A stretch of 6,190 nucleotides of DNA. It comes from an uncultured bacterium. Lineage in GTDB: Bacteria; Bacillota; Clostridia; Oscillospirales; Butyricicoccaceae. Under the pieces are notes generated by a model. The model saw only the letters and a list, made by a program, of their open reading frames with translations. It had not been told where the DNA came from and made no database searches. Position numbers and translations under genes: made by a program. Below are positions 1 through 5,036 of this stretch, piece by piece; position 1 is the stretch's first letter, and the number at the start of each line of letters is the position of its first letter. Location of the stretch: NCBI GenBank assembly GCA_905215125.1, contig CAJMOV010000122.1:1-6190 (forward strand). The letters run 5' to 3'.

Positions 1-779
1 TGCAGCAGCAGGACACGGCGCGTCCCCATGGCCAGTGCCGCCAGGCAAAGGATCGTCAGCGCAAAAGGCCATATCGCAGCCTGCTGCGCCGGCTGCTGCA
101 CGTCGTTCAGCCCTCCGGAAATGCCGGGCTGCGGCAGGGGCTGCCAAAGGGAATCGTCCCCCCTGCCGTCCATCTGTTCCATTATGGCCGTTTCATCCGT
201 AACCTCGACCAGTCCGCCGTACTGTTCCGCCAGCTGGGCGGCATATTCTTCCTCTGTGCCGGGAGCAACAGTGACCAGAACCTCTTCAGCATTGAGAATG
301 AGAGTGACGTCCAGGATGTTGGGGTCATCCAGCGCACGCAGCGCCTGCGCCGCTTCCTCACGCTCAACATAGGAATACCGGCAGTCAAAAAAGGTGACAA
401 GGCAGGTCGGCGCCAGCATGTCGATGATTTCCTGCCGCCGTGCGGCGTCAGCGTCGACAACGCCGATTTCCCAATAAGCGTAAACCACCTCTTCTCCGTT
501 TTCTTCGCGTAGTTCGCCGCCACCCTCGTAAGCGTAAGCGACGTCGTCAGGATAACCGTTCTGCGCCCAATATTTGTCCGGATCGGTGATGTCTCCCCGG
601 CCCTCGGCCCCGTCGGACAGTCGAGGGGCTGCCGTCGCGCCGTTCTGCGCGCCTTCCATAGGATCATACTCCCCCGCTTCGGGCTCCTGCACGGCGGCGT
701 CCTCGGCCGCAGCGGCGGCCGGCAGCAGGAGCAGTGCCAGCAACAAGGCCAGCGTACGGATTAAAACATTCTTTTTCAC
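1..779 (-). CDS. Secreted, C-terminally membrane-anchored protein cotranscribed with ECF sigma factor (3' end off window)
   Basis: This is an open frame of 259 codons that starts at GTG (777-779) and reads without a stop to the window edge, so its C-terminus is missing. The start overlaps the sigma factor stop as GTGA, with GGAGG at 786-790 six bases upstream, so translational coupling is likely. Residues 1-25 form a signal peptide (MKKN, a leucine/alanine core, then AAAAAED). An acidic, low-complexity linker follows to about residue 65. The folded part has the motif YWAQNGYPDDVAYAYEGGGE at 70-89, the segment YAYWEIGVVDAD, and two close cysteines, C126 and C133. Residues about 235-252 are a hydrophobic membrane segment followed by TRR, which suggests an outside domain and a cytoplasmic tail. 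Its position after an ECF sigma factor suggests a role in sensing or controlling that factor, but it lacks the usual cytoplasmic N-terminal anti-sigma domain. Function unknown. Confidence 0.85.
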   Translation of the reverse strand, partial: MKKNVLIRTLALLLALLLLPAAAAAEDAAVQEPEAGEYDPMEGAQNGATAAPRLSDGAEGRGDITDPDKYWAQNGYPDDVAYAYEGGGELREENGEEVVYAYWEIGVVDADAARRQEIIDMLAPTCLVTFFDCRYSYVEREEAAQALRALDDPNILDVTLILNAEEVLVTVAPGTEEEYAAQLAEQYGGLVEVTDETAIMEQMDGRGDDSLWQPLPQPGISGGLNDVQQPAQQAAIWPFALTILCLAALAMGTRRVLLL

Positions 780-1297
780 AATAAGCCTCCTTTTAGGGAA
801 TCCCGCAGGATGCCGATGGCTCGGCGGTATCTCCACAACACAGTGCCCAGGGGCAGGGACAGGATAACGGCAATTTCGCGGAACGTCAGACCGCCGTTGA
901 GATGCAGCGCGACAATCTCACGCAGCGCGGCAGGCAGGGCGGCGACGGCGTTCTCCACATCCATGACGGCGGCGCGATCCTCATCCGCGGCGGGCAGCTG
1001 CGTCCCCAGCCCCTCCAACGACACATGCTCTTCCCGCCTGCGCAGCTGGTCGATGGCCAGGTTGTGCGCCATGCGGAATAGATAGGCGCGCGGATTTCGA
1101 ATATCCTCCCCCGGCGGGGAACGGAAAAGCCGCACGAATAACTCCTGCAAAGCGTCTTCCGCCTGCCCCCGATCCCCGACGATACGCAGGATAACCGTGT
1201 AAAGGGGAGTGGCCATTTCGCGGTAAAGGTCTTCAAAAGCGTGCCCCTCCCCCTGCCGCAAAGCGGCGAAGCAGGCCGAAAGCTGTAAATTGGTCAC
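776..1297 (-). CDS. ECF-type RNA polymerase sigma factor
   Basis: This 173-residue protein has the two-domain architecture and size of extracytoplasmic-function sigma factors, which direct RNA polymerase to a small alternative promoter set. Sigma region 2 covers about residues 15-90 (FEDLYREMATPLY, then QAEDALQELFVRLFRS, then NPRAYLFRMAHNLAIDQLRR). A short linker leads to region 4 at about 117-168 (LPAALREIVALHLNGGLTF, then EIAVILSLPLGTVLWRYRRA), the helix-turn-helix that reads the -35 element. The tip of the recognition helix has LWRY where most relatives have a K-S-R-L type sequence. The GTG start (1295-1297) is supported by AAGGAGG at 1304-1310, six bases away. The stop overlaps the start of the downstream membrane protein gene, so the two form an operon. 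The subgroup and target promoters cannot be told from the sequence. Confidence 0.93.
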   Translation of the reverse strand: MTNLQLSACFAALRQGEGHAFEDLYREMATPLYTVILRIVGDRGQAEDALQELFVRLFRSPPGEDIRNPRAYLFRMAHNLAIDQLRRREEHVSLEGLGTQLPAADEDRAAVMDVENAVAALPAALREIVALHLNGGLTFREIAVILSLPLGTVLWRYRRAIGILRDSLKGGLL

Positions 1298-1409
1298 CCT
1301 GTCCCTCCTTTTCCTGTGGCGTTCAGCAGTATACTCCTGTATCCTCTATGACGCACGCGCAGATTGTTTTATTGGCATCCCACAATTTTTTTCTTCCGTT
1401 TTCGAAAAA

Positions 1410-1428
1410 GATATAAATTATTTTTATC
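1410..1428. repeat. AT-rich inverted repeat upstream of the met promoter
   Basis: GATATAAAT (1410-1418) and ATTTTTATC (1420-1428) are reverse complements with one mismatched pair around a single central base. The repeat ends eight bases upstream of the met -35 element. It could be a repressor or activator site, or simply part of an AT-rich UP-like region. The sequence alone does not decide this. Confidence 0.3.
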
Positions 1429-1436
1429 TAAAGCTA

Positions 1437-1465
1437 TTGACTTTTCCTTTGGCATATGATATCCT
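1437..1465 (+). promoter_or_regulatory. Promoter of the leader peptide-metNIQ operon
   Basis: TTGACT (1437-1442) and TATCCT (1460-1465) are separated by exactly 17 bases, matching the vegetative sigma consensus at 5/6 and 4/6. The surroundings are AT-rich within otherwise GC-rich DNA. Transcription would begin near 1472, about 30 bases before the leader peptide start, which gives an RNA leader of about 240 bases ahead of metN. Confidence 0.65.
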
Positions 1466-1483
1466 CTTACTCGTGCTAGACAA
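1456..1483 (-). promoter_or_regulatory. Possible housekeeping promoter for the sigma factor operon
   Basis: Read on the minus strand, TTGTCT (1478-1483) and TATCAT (1456-1461) are separated by 16 bases and resemble a vegetative -35/-10 pair. Transcription would start near 1449 and leave a leader of about 150 bases before the sigma gene. The -10 shares bases with the -10 of the met promoter on the other strand. No convincing ECF-type autoregulatory promoter (AAC-box plus CGT) with normal spacing was seen between 1298 and 1450. Confidence 0.3.
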
Positions 1484-1501
1484 ACGAAGGGAGAATGTCA
1501 G

Positions 1502-1624
1502 ATGAGCGTCCGCCGTTACCCGCGAATGATGTACATGTGCATGGACATGGCCGCGATGCCGATGTCTATGATGCGCTGCGCGCAATTCGCGTCGATGCTC
1601 TCTGACACAACGCCGGCTGCCTGA
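1502..1624 (+). CDS. Methionine-rich leader peptide of the metNIQ operon
   Basis: A 40-residue frame starts at ATG 1502 and ends at TGA 1622-1624. AAGGGAG (1487-1493) lies eight bases upstream as its ribosome binding site. Methionine occupies 11 positions (1, 9, 10, 12, 14, 16, 19, 21, 23, 24, 32), and the core MMYMCMDMAAMPMSMM has nine in 16 residues. The frame sits between the operon promoter and an intrinsic terminator that precedes a methionine transporter gene. This is the textbook layout of an attenuator leader peptide. The inferred role is as follows: when charged elongator tRNA-Met is scarce the ribosome stalls in the Met codons and transcription continues into metNIQ; when methionine is plentiful the ribosome reaches the stop codon and the terminator forms. 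The peptide itself probably has no other job. A small metal-binding Met/Cys peptide is a less likely alternative. The ATG at 1495 in another frame is only one base from the Shine-Dalgarno sequence and was not preferred. Confidence 0.85.
   Translation: MSVRRYPRMMYMCMDMAAMPMSMMRCAQFASMLSDTTPAA
1578..1592 (+). promoter_or_regulatory. Small hairpin just downstream of the Met codon run
   Basis: GCGCG (1578-1582) can pair with CGCGT (1588-1592) around a CAATT loop, with four G-C pairs and one G-U. It lies directly after the methionine codon cluster. It could act as the pause or protector hairpin that synchronises polymerase with the leader ribosome. The stem is short, so this is tentative. Confidence 0.3.
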
Positions 1625-1661
1625 CATGGGCGCACGGCGGCAGGGCAGGAAGCAGAGATGC
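1597..1661 (+). promoter_or_regulatory. Candidate antiterminator of the met attenuator
   Basis: Two upstream segments in the 3' half of the leader frame can pair with the 5' side of the terminator. TCTCTG (1599-1604) pairs with CAGAGA (1653-1658), extended by GC (1597-1598) with GC (1660-1661) past a bulged U. CTGCC (1617-1621) pairs with GGCAG (1644-1648). The pairings are nested and mutually exclusive with the terminator stem 1645-1668. A ribosome at the stop codon 1622-1624 would cover the second segment and free the terminator. Drawn by eye; no energies were computed. Confidence 0.42.
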
Positions 1662-1680
1662 TCCCTGCTTTTTTGTTTTT
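1645..1680 (+). terminator. Intrinsic terminator (attenuator) in the metNIQ leader
   Basis: GCAGGAAGCA (1645-1654) pairs with TGCTCCCTGC (1659-1668) through nine of ten positions with one A-C mismatch. The loop GAGA is of the GNRA type. Six T residues, a G and five more T residues follow (1669-1680). The structure lies 21 bases after the leader peptide stop and 15 bases before the metN Shine-Dalgarno sequence, so it would end transcription before metN. No gene other than the leader frame lies between it and the promoter, which argues for a regulatory attenuator and not an ordinary gene-end terminator. Confidence 0.85.
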
Positions 1681-1711
1681 ACATCCCAAACGGACGGAGG
1701 TAAACCCACAC

Positions 1712-2770
1712 ATGATCGAGCTGAAAAACGTCAGCAAGACCTTTGTGTCCCCTTCCGGCAGCGTCGAGGCGGTGCGCGATGTCAGCCTGTCAGTCAGCCG
1801 GGGCGAAATTTTCGGCATCATCGGCCTGTCGGGCGCGGGCAAGTCAACACTGGTGCAGTGCATGAACCTGCTGCAAAAGCCGGACAGCGGGACCATCACC
1901 ATCGACGGCTGCGAGCTGACGGGGATGCACGAGCGCGAGCTGCGCCTGCGCCGCCGGGGCATCGGCATGATATTCCAGCATTTTAACCTGATGGCATCCC
2001 GCACGGTAAGGCAGAACATCCGCTTCCCACTGCTCAAAAGCGATATGACCCGCCGGCAGCAGGAAGACCGCGTCACCGAGCTCTTGGAGCTTGTCGGACT
2101 GCCCGACAAGGCCGACGCCTACCCCTCCCAGCTTTCGGGCGGACAGAAGCAGCGCGTCGCCATCGCCCGCGCGCTGGCGCCCAATCCCAAGGTCCTGCTG
2201 TGCGACGAGGCGACAAGCGCCCTCGACCCGCAGACAACCCGCAGCATCCTGCGCCTTTTGCGTCAGCTGGGGGGCAAGCTGGGGCTGACCATTGTCATCA
2301 TCACCCACGAAATGGCTGTTGTCAAGGAGATTTGCGATCGCGTCGCCGTCATGCAAGGGGGGCAAATCGTCGAACAGGGAGACGTTTATTCCGTCTTTTC
2401 CTCTCCGCGGCAGCCTATCACGCGCGAGCTGGTCGGCGCCGCCACCCATTTGCAGCAAATCGACGAGCTGCTGGCCTCCGGCTCTTCCGCCGTGCTGCCT
2501 AAGCCGGGCCAGCGCCTGCTGCGGCTGACCTATAACGCACAGAACGTGTCCGACGCGCTCATCTCAACGGCTTCGCGCGACTTTGGCGTCAACATCAGTA
2601 TCATCTTCGGCAACATCGAGCTGGTACAGAACGCCCCGCTGGGCGGCCTGGTCGTCATCGCCGACGGCGACGAGCAAAGGCTTGACGAAACCATCGCTTA
2701 CCTAAAGCAAAACCATGTGGGAGTGGAGGTGATTTTAGATGGCAGAGCTTCTTCAAAAAATCATTCCTAA
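1712..2770 (+). CDS. metN: Methionine ABC transporter ATP-binding protein MetN
   Basis: This 352-residue cytoplasmic ATPase of the MetNIQ importer powers uptake of methionine and probably its analogues. Visible motifs are Walker A GLSGAGKST (38-46), Q-loop IFQHFNL (87-93), ABC signature LSGGQKQR (141-148), Walker B VLLCDEATSALD (161-172) and switch histidine H199. Residues about 265-343 form the C-terminal NIL domain, which in characterised MetN proteins binds methionine and inhibits transport when internal methionine is high. The start at 1712 is chosen because GGAGG (1696-1700) lies 11 bases upstream and MIELKNVSKTF is the normal family N-terminus. An in-frame ATG at 1658 lies inside the terminator hairpin and would add a non-homologous extension. 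The gene overlaps metI by 32 bases. Confidence 0.97.
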   Translation: MIELKNVSKTFVSPSGSVEAVRDVSLSVSRGEIFGIIGLSGAGKSTLVQCMNLLQKPDSGTITIDGCELTGMHERELRLRRRGIGMIFQHFNLMASRTVRQNIRFPLLKSDMTRRQQEDRVTELLELVGLPDKADAYPSQLSGGQKQRVAIARALAPNPKVLLCDEATSALDPQTTRSILRLLRQLGGKLGLTIVIITHEMAVVKEICDRVAVMQGGQIVEQGDVYSVFSSPRQPITRELVGAATHLQQIDELLASGSSAVLPKPGQRLLRLTYNAQNVSDALISTASRDFGVNISIIFGNIELVQNAPLGGLVVIADGDEQRLDETIAYLKQNHVGVEVILDGRASSKNHS

Positions 2771-3419
2771 TGTGATGGAAAAGCTGCCTGAGCTGTGGGA
2801 GTGCTGCGGTGAGACGCTTGTCATGCTGCTGGTATCGGGGGTCATTTCCTTTTTCATCGGCCTGCTGCTCGGCGTTGTGCTGACCGTGACGCAGCGCGGC
2901 GGCATCCTGCAAAGCACCGTGGTCTTTACCATCATCGACAAGACCATCAATATTCTGCGCTCCATCCCCTTCATTATTTTGCTGTTCGCCCTCATCCCGC
3001 TGACGCGCCTTATCGTCGGCACAGCCATTGGAACGCGGGGCGCCATCCTGCCGCTTATCTTCGGCACCGTCCCCTTCTTCACCCGCCAGATTGAAAGCGC
3101 CCTGTCCGAGCTGAGCCCCGGCCTTATCCGCGCGGCGCAGTCGATGGGCCTTGGCCCGGTCGACATCATCCTGCGCGTCTACCTGCGCGAATGTATCCCC
3201 GGCATCGTCCGCGCCACGACCATCACCTTTGTCAGCCTGGTCGGCCTGACGGCTATGGCCGGCGCCGTCGGCGGCGGCGGGCTGGGCGATTTCGCCATCC
3301 GTTACGGCTACCAGCGCAACCAGATTGACGTCACATACGTCAGCGTCATCATCCTGCTTCTGCTTGTCAGCCTGCTGCAGGGACTGGGAAACGCCATCAT
3401 CCGAAAAACGACACATTAG
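2739..3419 (+). CDS. metI: Methionine ABC transporter permease MetI
   Basis: This 226-residue integral membrane permease is of normal length for MetI. Two copies form the methionine channel and pair with two MetN ATPases. Hydrophobic segments lie at about 25-50, 62-90, 100-115, 160-180 and 198-217, consistent with five membrane helices. The cytoplasmic coupling (EAA-type) loop is RAAQSMGLGPVDIILRVYLR (131-150), followed by the conserved VGLTAMAGAVGGGGLGDFA stretch near 168-186. GGAGGT (2725-2730) is placed eight bases before the ATG. The start lies 32 bases inside metN, so translation of the two is probably coupled. Confidence 0.96.
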   Translation: MAELLQKIIPNVMEKLPELWECCGETLVMLLVSGVISFFIGLLLGVVLTVTQRGGILQSTVVFTIIDKTINILRSIPFIILLFALIPLTRLIVGTAIGTRGAILPLIFGTVPFFTRQIESALSELSPGLIRAAQSMGLGPVDIILRVYLRECIPGIVRATTITFVSLVGLTAMAGAVGGGGLGDFAIRYGYQRNQIDVTYVSVIILLLLVSLLQGLGNAIIRKTTH

Positions 3420-3433
3420 AGGAGGAAAACAAC

Positions 3434-4282
3434 ATGAAAAACTGTAAGCTCACCTTACTTATCACACTGATTCTGGCGGCCGCCCTGGTTCTGTGCGCCT
3501 GCTCGGGCGGCGAGCAGGGCCAGACGGGCCAGGACGGCCAGGAGGAAGAGAACACCGTCATCAAGCTGGGCGTCGTCGGCGAAAGCAACGACGAATGGCA
3601 GCCCGTCATCGAAGCCCTGGCGGAGGAGGGCATCACCCTTGAGCTGGTCAAATTCTCCGAGTACTCCCTGCCCAACCAGGCGCTGGCCGACGGCGAAATC
3701 GACCTCAACTCCTTCCAGCACTATGCTTATCTGGAGCAGGAAATCGCCGACAAGGGCTTTGACCTGACCGTCATTTCCGAAAGCATCATCGCGCCCCTCG
3801 GCCTGTATTCCGACAAAATTTCTTCTGTCGACGAGCTGAAGGAGGGCGACAAAATCGCCCTGCCCAGCGACGCCACGAACGGCGGCCGTTCGCTGAAAAT
3901 CCTGGAGCAGGCCGGGCTCATCACTGTCGACCCCGAAGCCGGCTACACCCCCGAGCTGGGCGATATTACCGACAACCCGCTCAACCTTGAGTTTGTCGAG
4001 GTGGAAGCCGCCCAAACCCCCGCCCTGCTGCCCGACGTCGCCGCCGCCTTTATCAACGGCGCTCACGCCGTCGATCACGGCCTTGTCCCCAGCGAGGACG
4101 CCATCTATCTTGAGCAGGTCAACGAAGGCAGCGACAACCCTTACATCAACGTCATCGTCGCCCGAACTGAAGACAAGGACAACGAGCTGTATCAAAAAGT
4201 AATCGATGCCTATAAGACCGACGAGGTGGCCCAGGTCATCGCCGACGCCTATAAGGGCGCCTATCTCCCGACCTGGCAGTAG
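3434..4282 (+). CDS. metQ: Methionine-binding lipoprotein MetQ (NlpA family)
   Basis: This 282-residue substrate-binding lipoprotein captures methionine outside the membrane and delivers it to MetI. A lipoprotein signal peptide (residues 1-22) ends in a lipobox, LCAC, with the predicted lipidated cysteine at C23. A short Gly/Gln/Glu-rich tether follows to about residue 40. The NlpA/MetQ fold then runs from IKLGVVGE to the C-terminus, with family motifs LPNQALADGEIDLNSFQH (79-96), IALPSDATNGGRSLKILEQA (141-160), FINGAHAVDHGL (206-217) and NPYINVIVAR (235-244). GGAGG (3421-3425) lies eight bases before the ATG, and metI ends only 14 bases upstream, so it belongs to the same operon. A related peptide or other amino-acid binder is possible, but the Met-rich leader upstream favours methionine. 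Confidence 0.95.
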   Translation: MKNCKLTLLITLILAAALVLCACSGGEQGQTGQDGQEEENTVIKLGVVGESNDEWQPVIEALAEEGITLELVKFSEYSLPNQALADGEIDLNSFQHYAYLEQEIADKGFDLTVISESIIAPLGLYSDKISSVDELKEGDKIALPSDATNGGRSLKILEQAGLITVDPEAGYTPELGDITDNPLNLEFVEVEAAQTPALLPDVAAAFINGAHAVDHGLVPSEDAIYLEQVNEGSDNPYINVIVARTEDKDNELYQKVIDAYKTDEVAQVIADAYKGAYLPTWQ

Positions 4283-4291
4283 TAAAAAAAC

Positions 4292-4321
4292 AGCGCCGTA
4301 CAGCCTTGTCTGTACGGCGCT
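4292..4321. terminator. Strong hairpin terminator between convergent metQ and flavoprotein gene
   Basis: AGCGCCGTACAG (4292-4303) and CTGTACGGCGCT (4310-4321) form a perfect 12-base-pair stem with a six-base loop. On the minus strand it is followed by G and seven T residues (4284-4290 read in reverse) and lies seven bases after the flavoprotein stop, so it is a canonical intrinsic terminator for that gene. On the plus strand it lies nine bases after metQ but lacks a T tract. It may still terminate or stabilise the metNIQ transcript less efficiently. Confidence 0.9.
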
Positions 4322-4328
4322 ATTGGCC

Positions 4329-4913
4329 CTATTCCGTATAGAGGGATTTTCCGAAGCGATAGGCCCTTTCCAGATGGCCGGTTTTTTCAATTTCCGGTTT
4401 TCCATTTGTTGCGCCGCAGCCCCCGGCCAACACCATCCCCTTATCGTGAAAGCCGACGTACTGCACAAGGGCAAACCGGTAATAGGCCACCGCCTGCTCA
4501 AAGGTCCAGAAAAAATCGTCAGCTGCGGTCATGAGCAGGGCGCAGTCCTTATCTGGATATTTTTCATACCGTCCCAAGGGTGGGGCGGGATCATACTGAG
4601 CGATGCAGTAAAACCGTTCGAGCATAGCCTTTAGCCGGGCGGGAAAGGTCCAGAAATACAGCGGCGCGGCAAGCACAAGCAGATCCGCCTGCTGGATTTT
4701 AGGAATAAGGTCGTGAAAGGCGTCCTTTTGCACACAGGGCTTACCGTAGCGGCAGGCGTTACAGCCCAGGCAGCCCCGCACCTCGTTCTGCACAAGGGAA
4801 AAGGCTTCGACACTGTGTCCTGCCTCTGAGGCTCCGCAGATAAAGGCGTCGGTCAGCCGGGCAGTGTTGCCGTTGCGCCGCCCGCCGCCGATGACGACGA
4901 GAATATTTTTCAA
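4329..4913 (-). CDS. NAD(P)H-dependent FMN reductase / flavodoxin-like flavoprotein
   Basis: This 194-residue flavodoxin-fold protein is of the FMN_red/WrbA-like family, cytoplasmic enzymes that use FMN to pass electrons from NAD(P)H to quinones, flavins or other acceptors. The N-terminal strand MKNILVVIGGGRRNGNTARL carries the FMN-phosphate loop (about 9-18). APLYFW (83-88) is the second flavin loop. C48, C51, C54 and C60 form the CLGCNACRYGKPC cluster seen in many clostridial members and, in iron-sulfur flavoproteins, used to bind a cluster. Whether a cluster forms here is uncertain. The start is TTG (4911-4913), selected because AAGGGGG (4922-4928) lies eight bases upstream and the protein then begins exactly at the first strand. 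An ATG at 4918-4920 is out of frame. It is divergent from a TetR gene, which may control it. The substrate is unknown. Confidence 0.9.
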   Translation of the reverse strand: MKNILVVIGGGRRNGNTARLTDAFICGASEAGHSVEAFSLVQNEVRGCLGCNACRYGKPCVQKDAFHDLIPKIQQADLLVLAAPLYFWTFPARLKAMLERFYCIAQYDPAPPLGRYEKYPDKDCALLMTAADDFFWTFEQAVAYYRFALVQYVGFHDKGMVLAGGCGATNGKPEIEKTGHLERAYRFGKSLYTE

Positions 4914-4970
4914 CTGTCATTCCCCCTTCTTTGTGTCAGCTTGGCGCATTAAGATGGATTATTTATCGCT

Positions 4971-4990
4971 CCGCCTGTACAACAGGACGG
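4971..4990. promoter_or_regulatory. Candidate TetR operator (inverted repeat)
   Basis: CCTGT (4974-4978) and ACAGG (4982-4986) form a perfect inverted repeat around ACA. Outer CCG (4971-4973) and CGG (4988-4990) extend it if one extra A is allowed. It overlaps the -35 region of the tetR promoter in the divergent intergenic region, a typical place for a TetR-family operator that controls its own gene and its neighbour. Confidence 0.4.
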
Positions 4991-5004
4991 GGTTTTGCTA
5001 TAAT
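4976..5004 (+). promoter_or_regulatory. Promoter of the TetR-family regulator
   Basis: A consensus TATAAT (4999-5004) with an upstream TGC (4996-4998) makes an extended -10. TGTACA (4976-4981) lies 17 bases upstream as a weak -35. Transcription would start near 5011, about 26 bases before the start codon. No equally convincing promoter for the divergent flavoprotein gene was found. Confidence 0.65.
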
Positions 5005-5036
5005 CAAGTTGTATTTTTCAGAAAGAAGGCCCAAAA

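Noticed and set aside
182..667. 161-residue minus-strand frame in the left region
   Set aside because: It lies in a different frame inside the longer signal-peptide-bearing coding region 1-779 and is rich in Arg and Thr without any pattern. The GTG-started frame has a ribosome binding site and a coherent architecture.
1495..1602. Alternative short frame from ATG 1495 encoding a His/Asp-rich peptide (contains HVHGHG)
   Set aside because: Its ATG is only one base from the Shine-Dalgarno sequence, whereas ATG 1502 has ideal spacing. The Met-rich frame matches the methionine transporter downstream.
1470..1711. SAM (S-box) riboswitch or Met T-box upstream of metN
   Set aside because: I could not find the S-box core sequences or the T-box GGTGG-type motif and specifier stem. 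The leader is almost filled by the peptide frame and the terminator.
1658..1711. N-terminal extension of MetN from the in-frame ATG at 1658
   Set aside because: The ATG lies inside the terminator hairpin and the extension is unlike MetN. ATG 1712 has its own GGAGG and gives the normal N-terminus.
3455..4501. Long minus-strand open frame opposite metQ
   Set aside because: It is a shadow frame caused by high-GC codon use of metQ and runs across the terminator. It has no family features.
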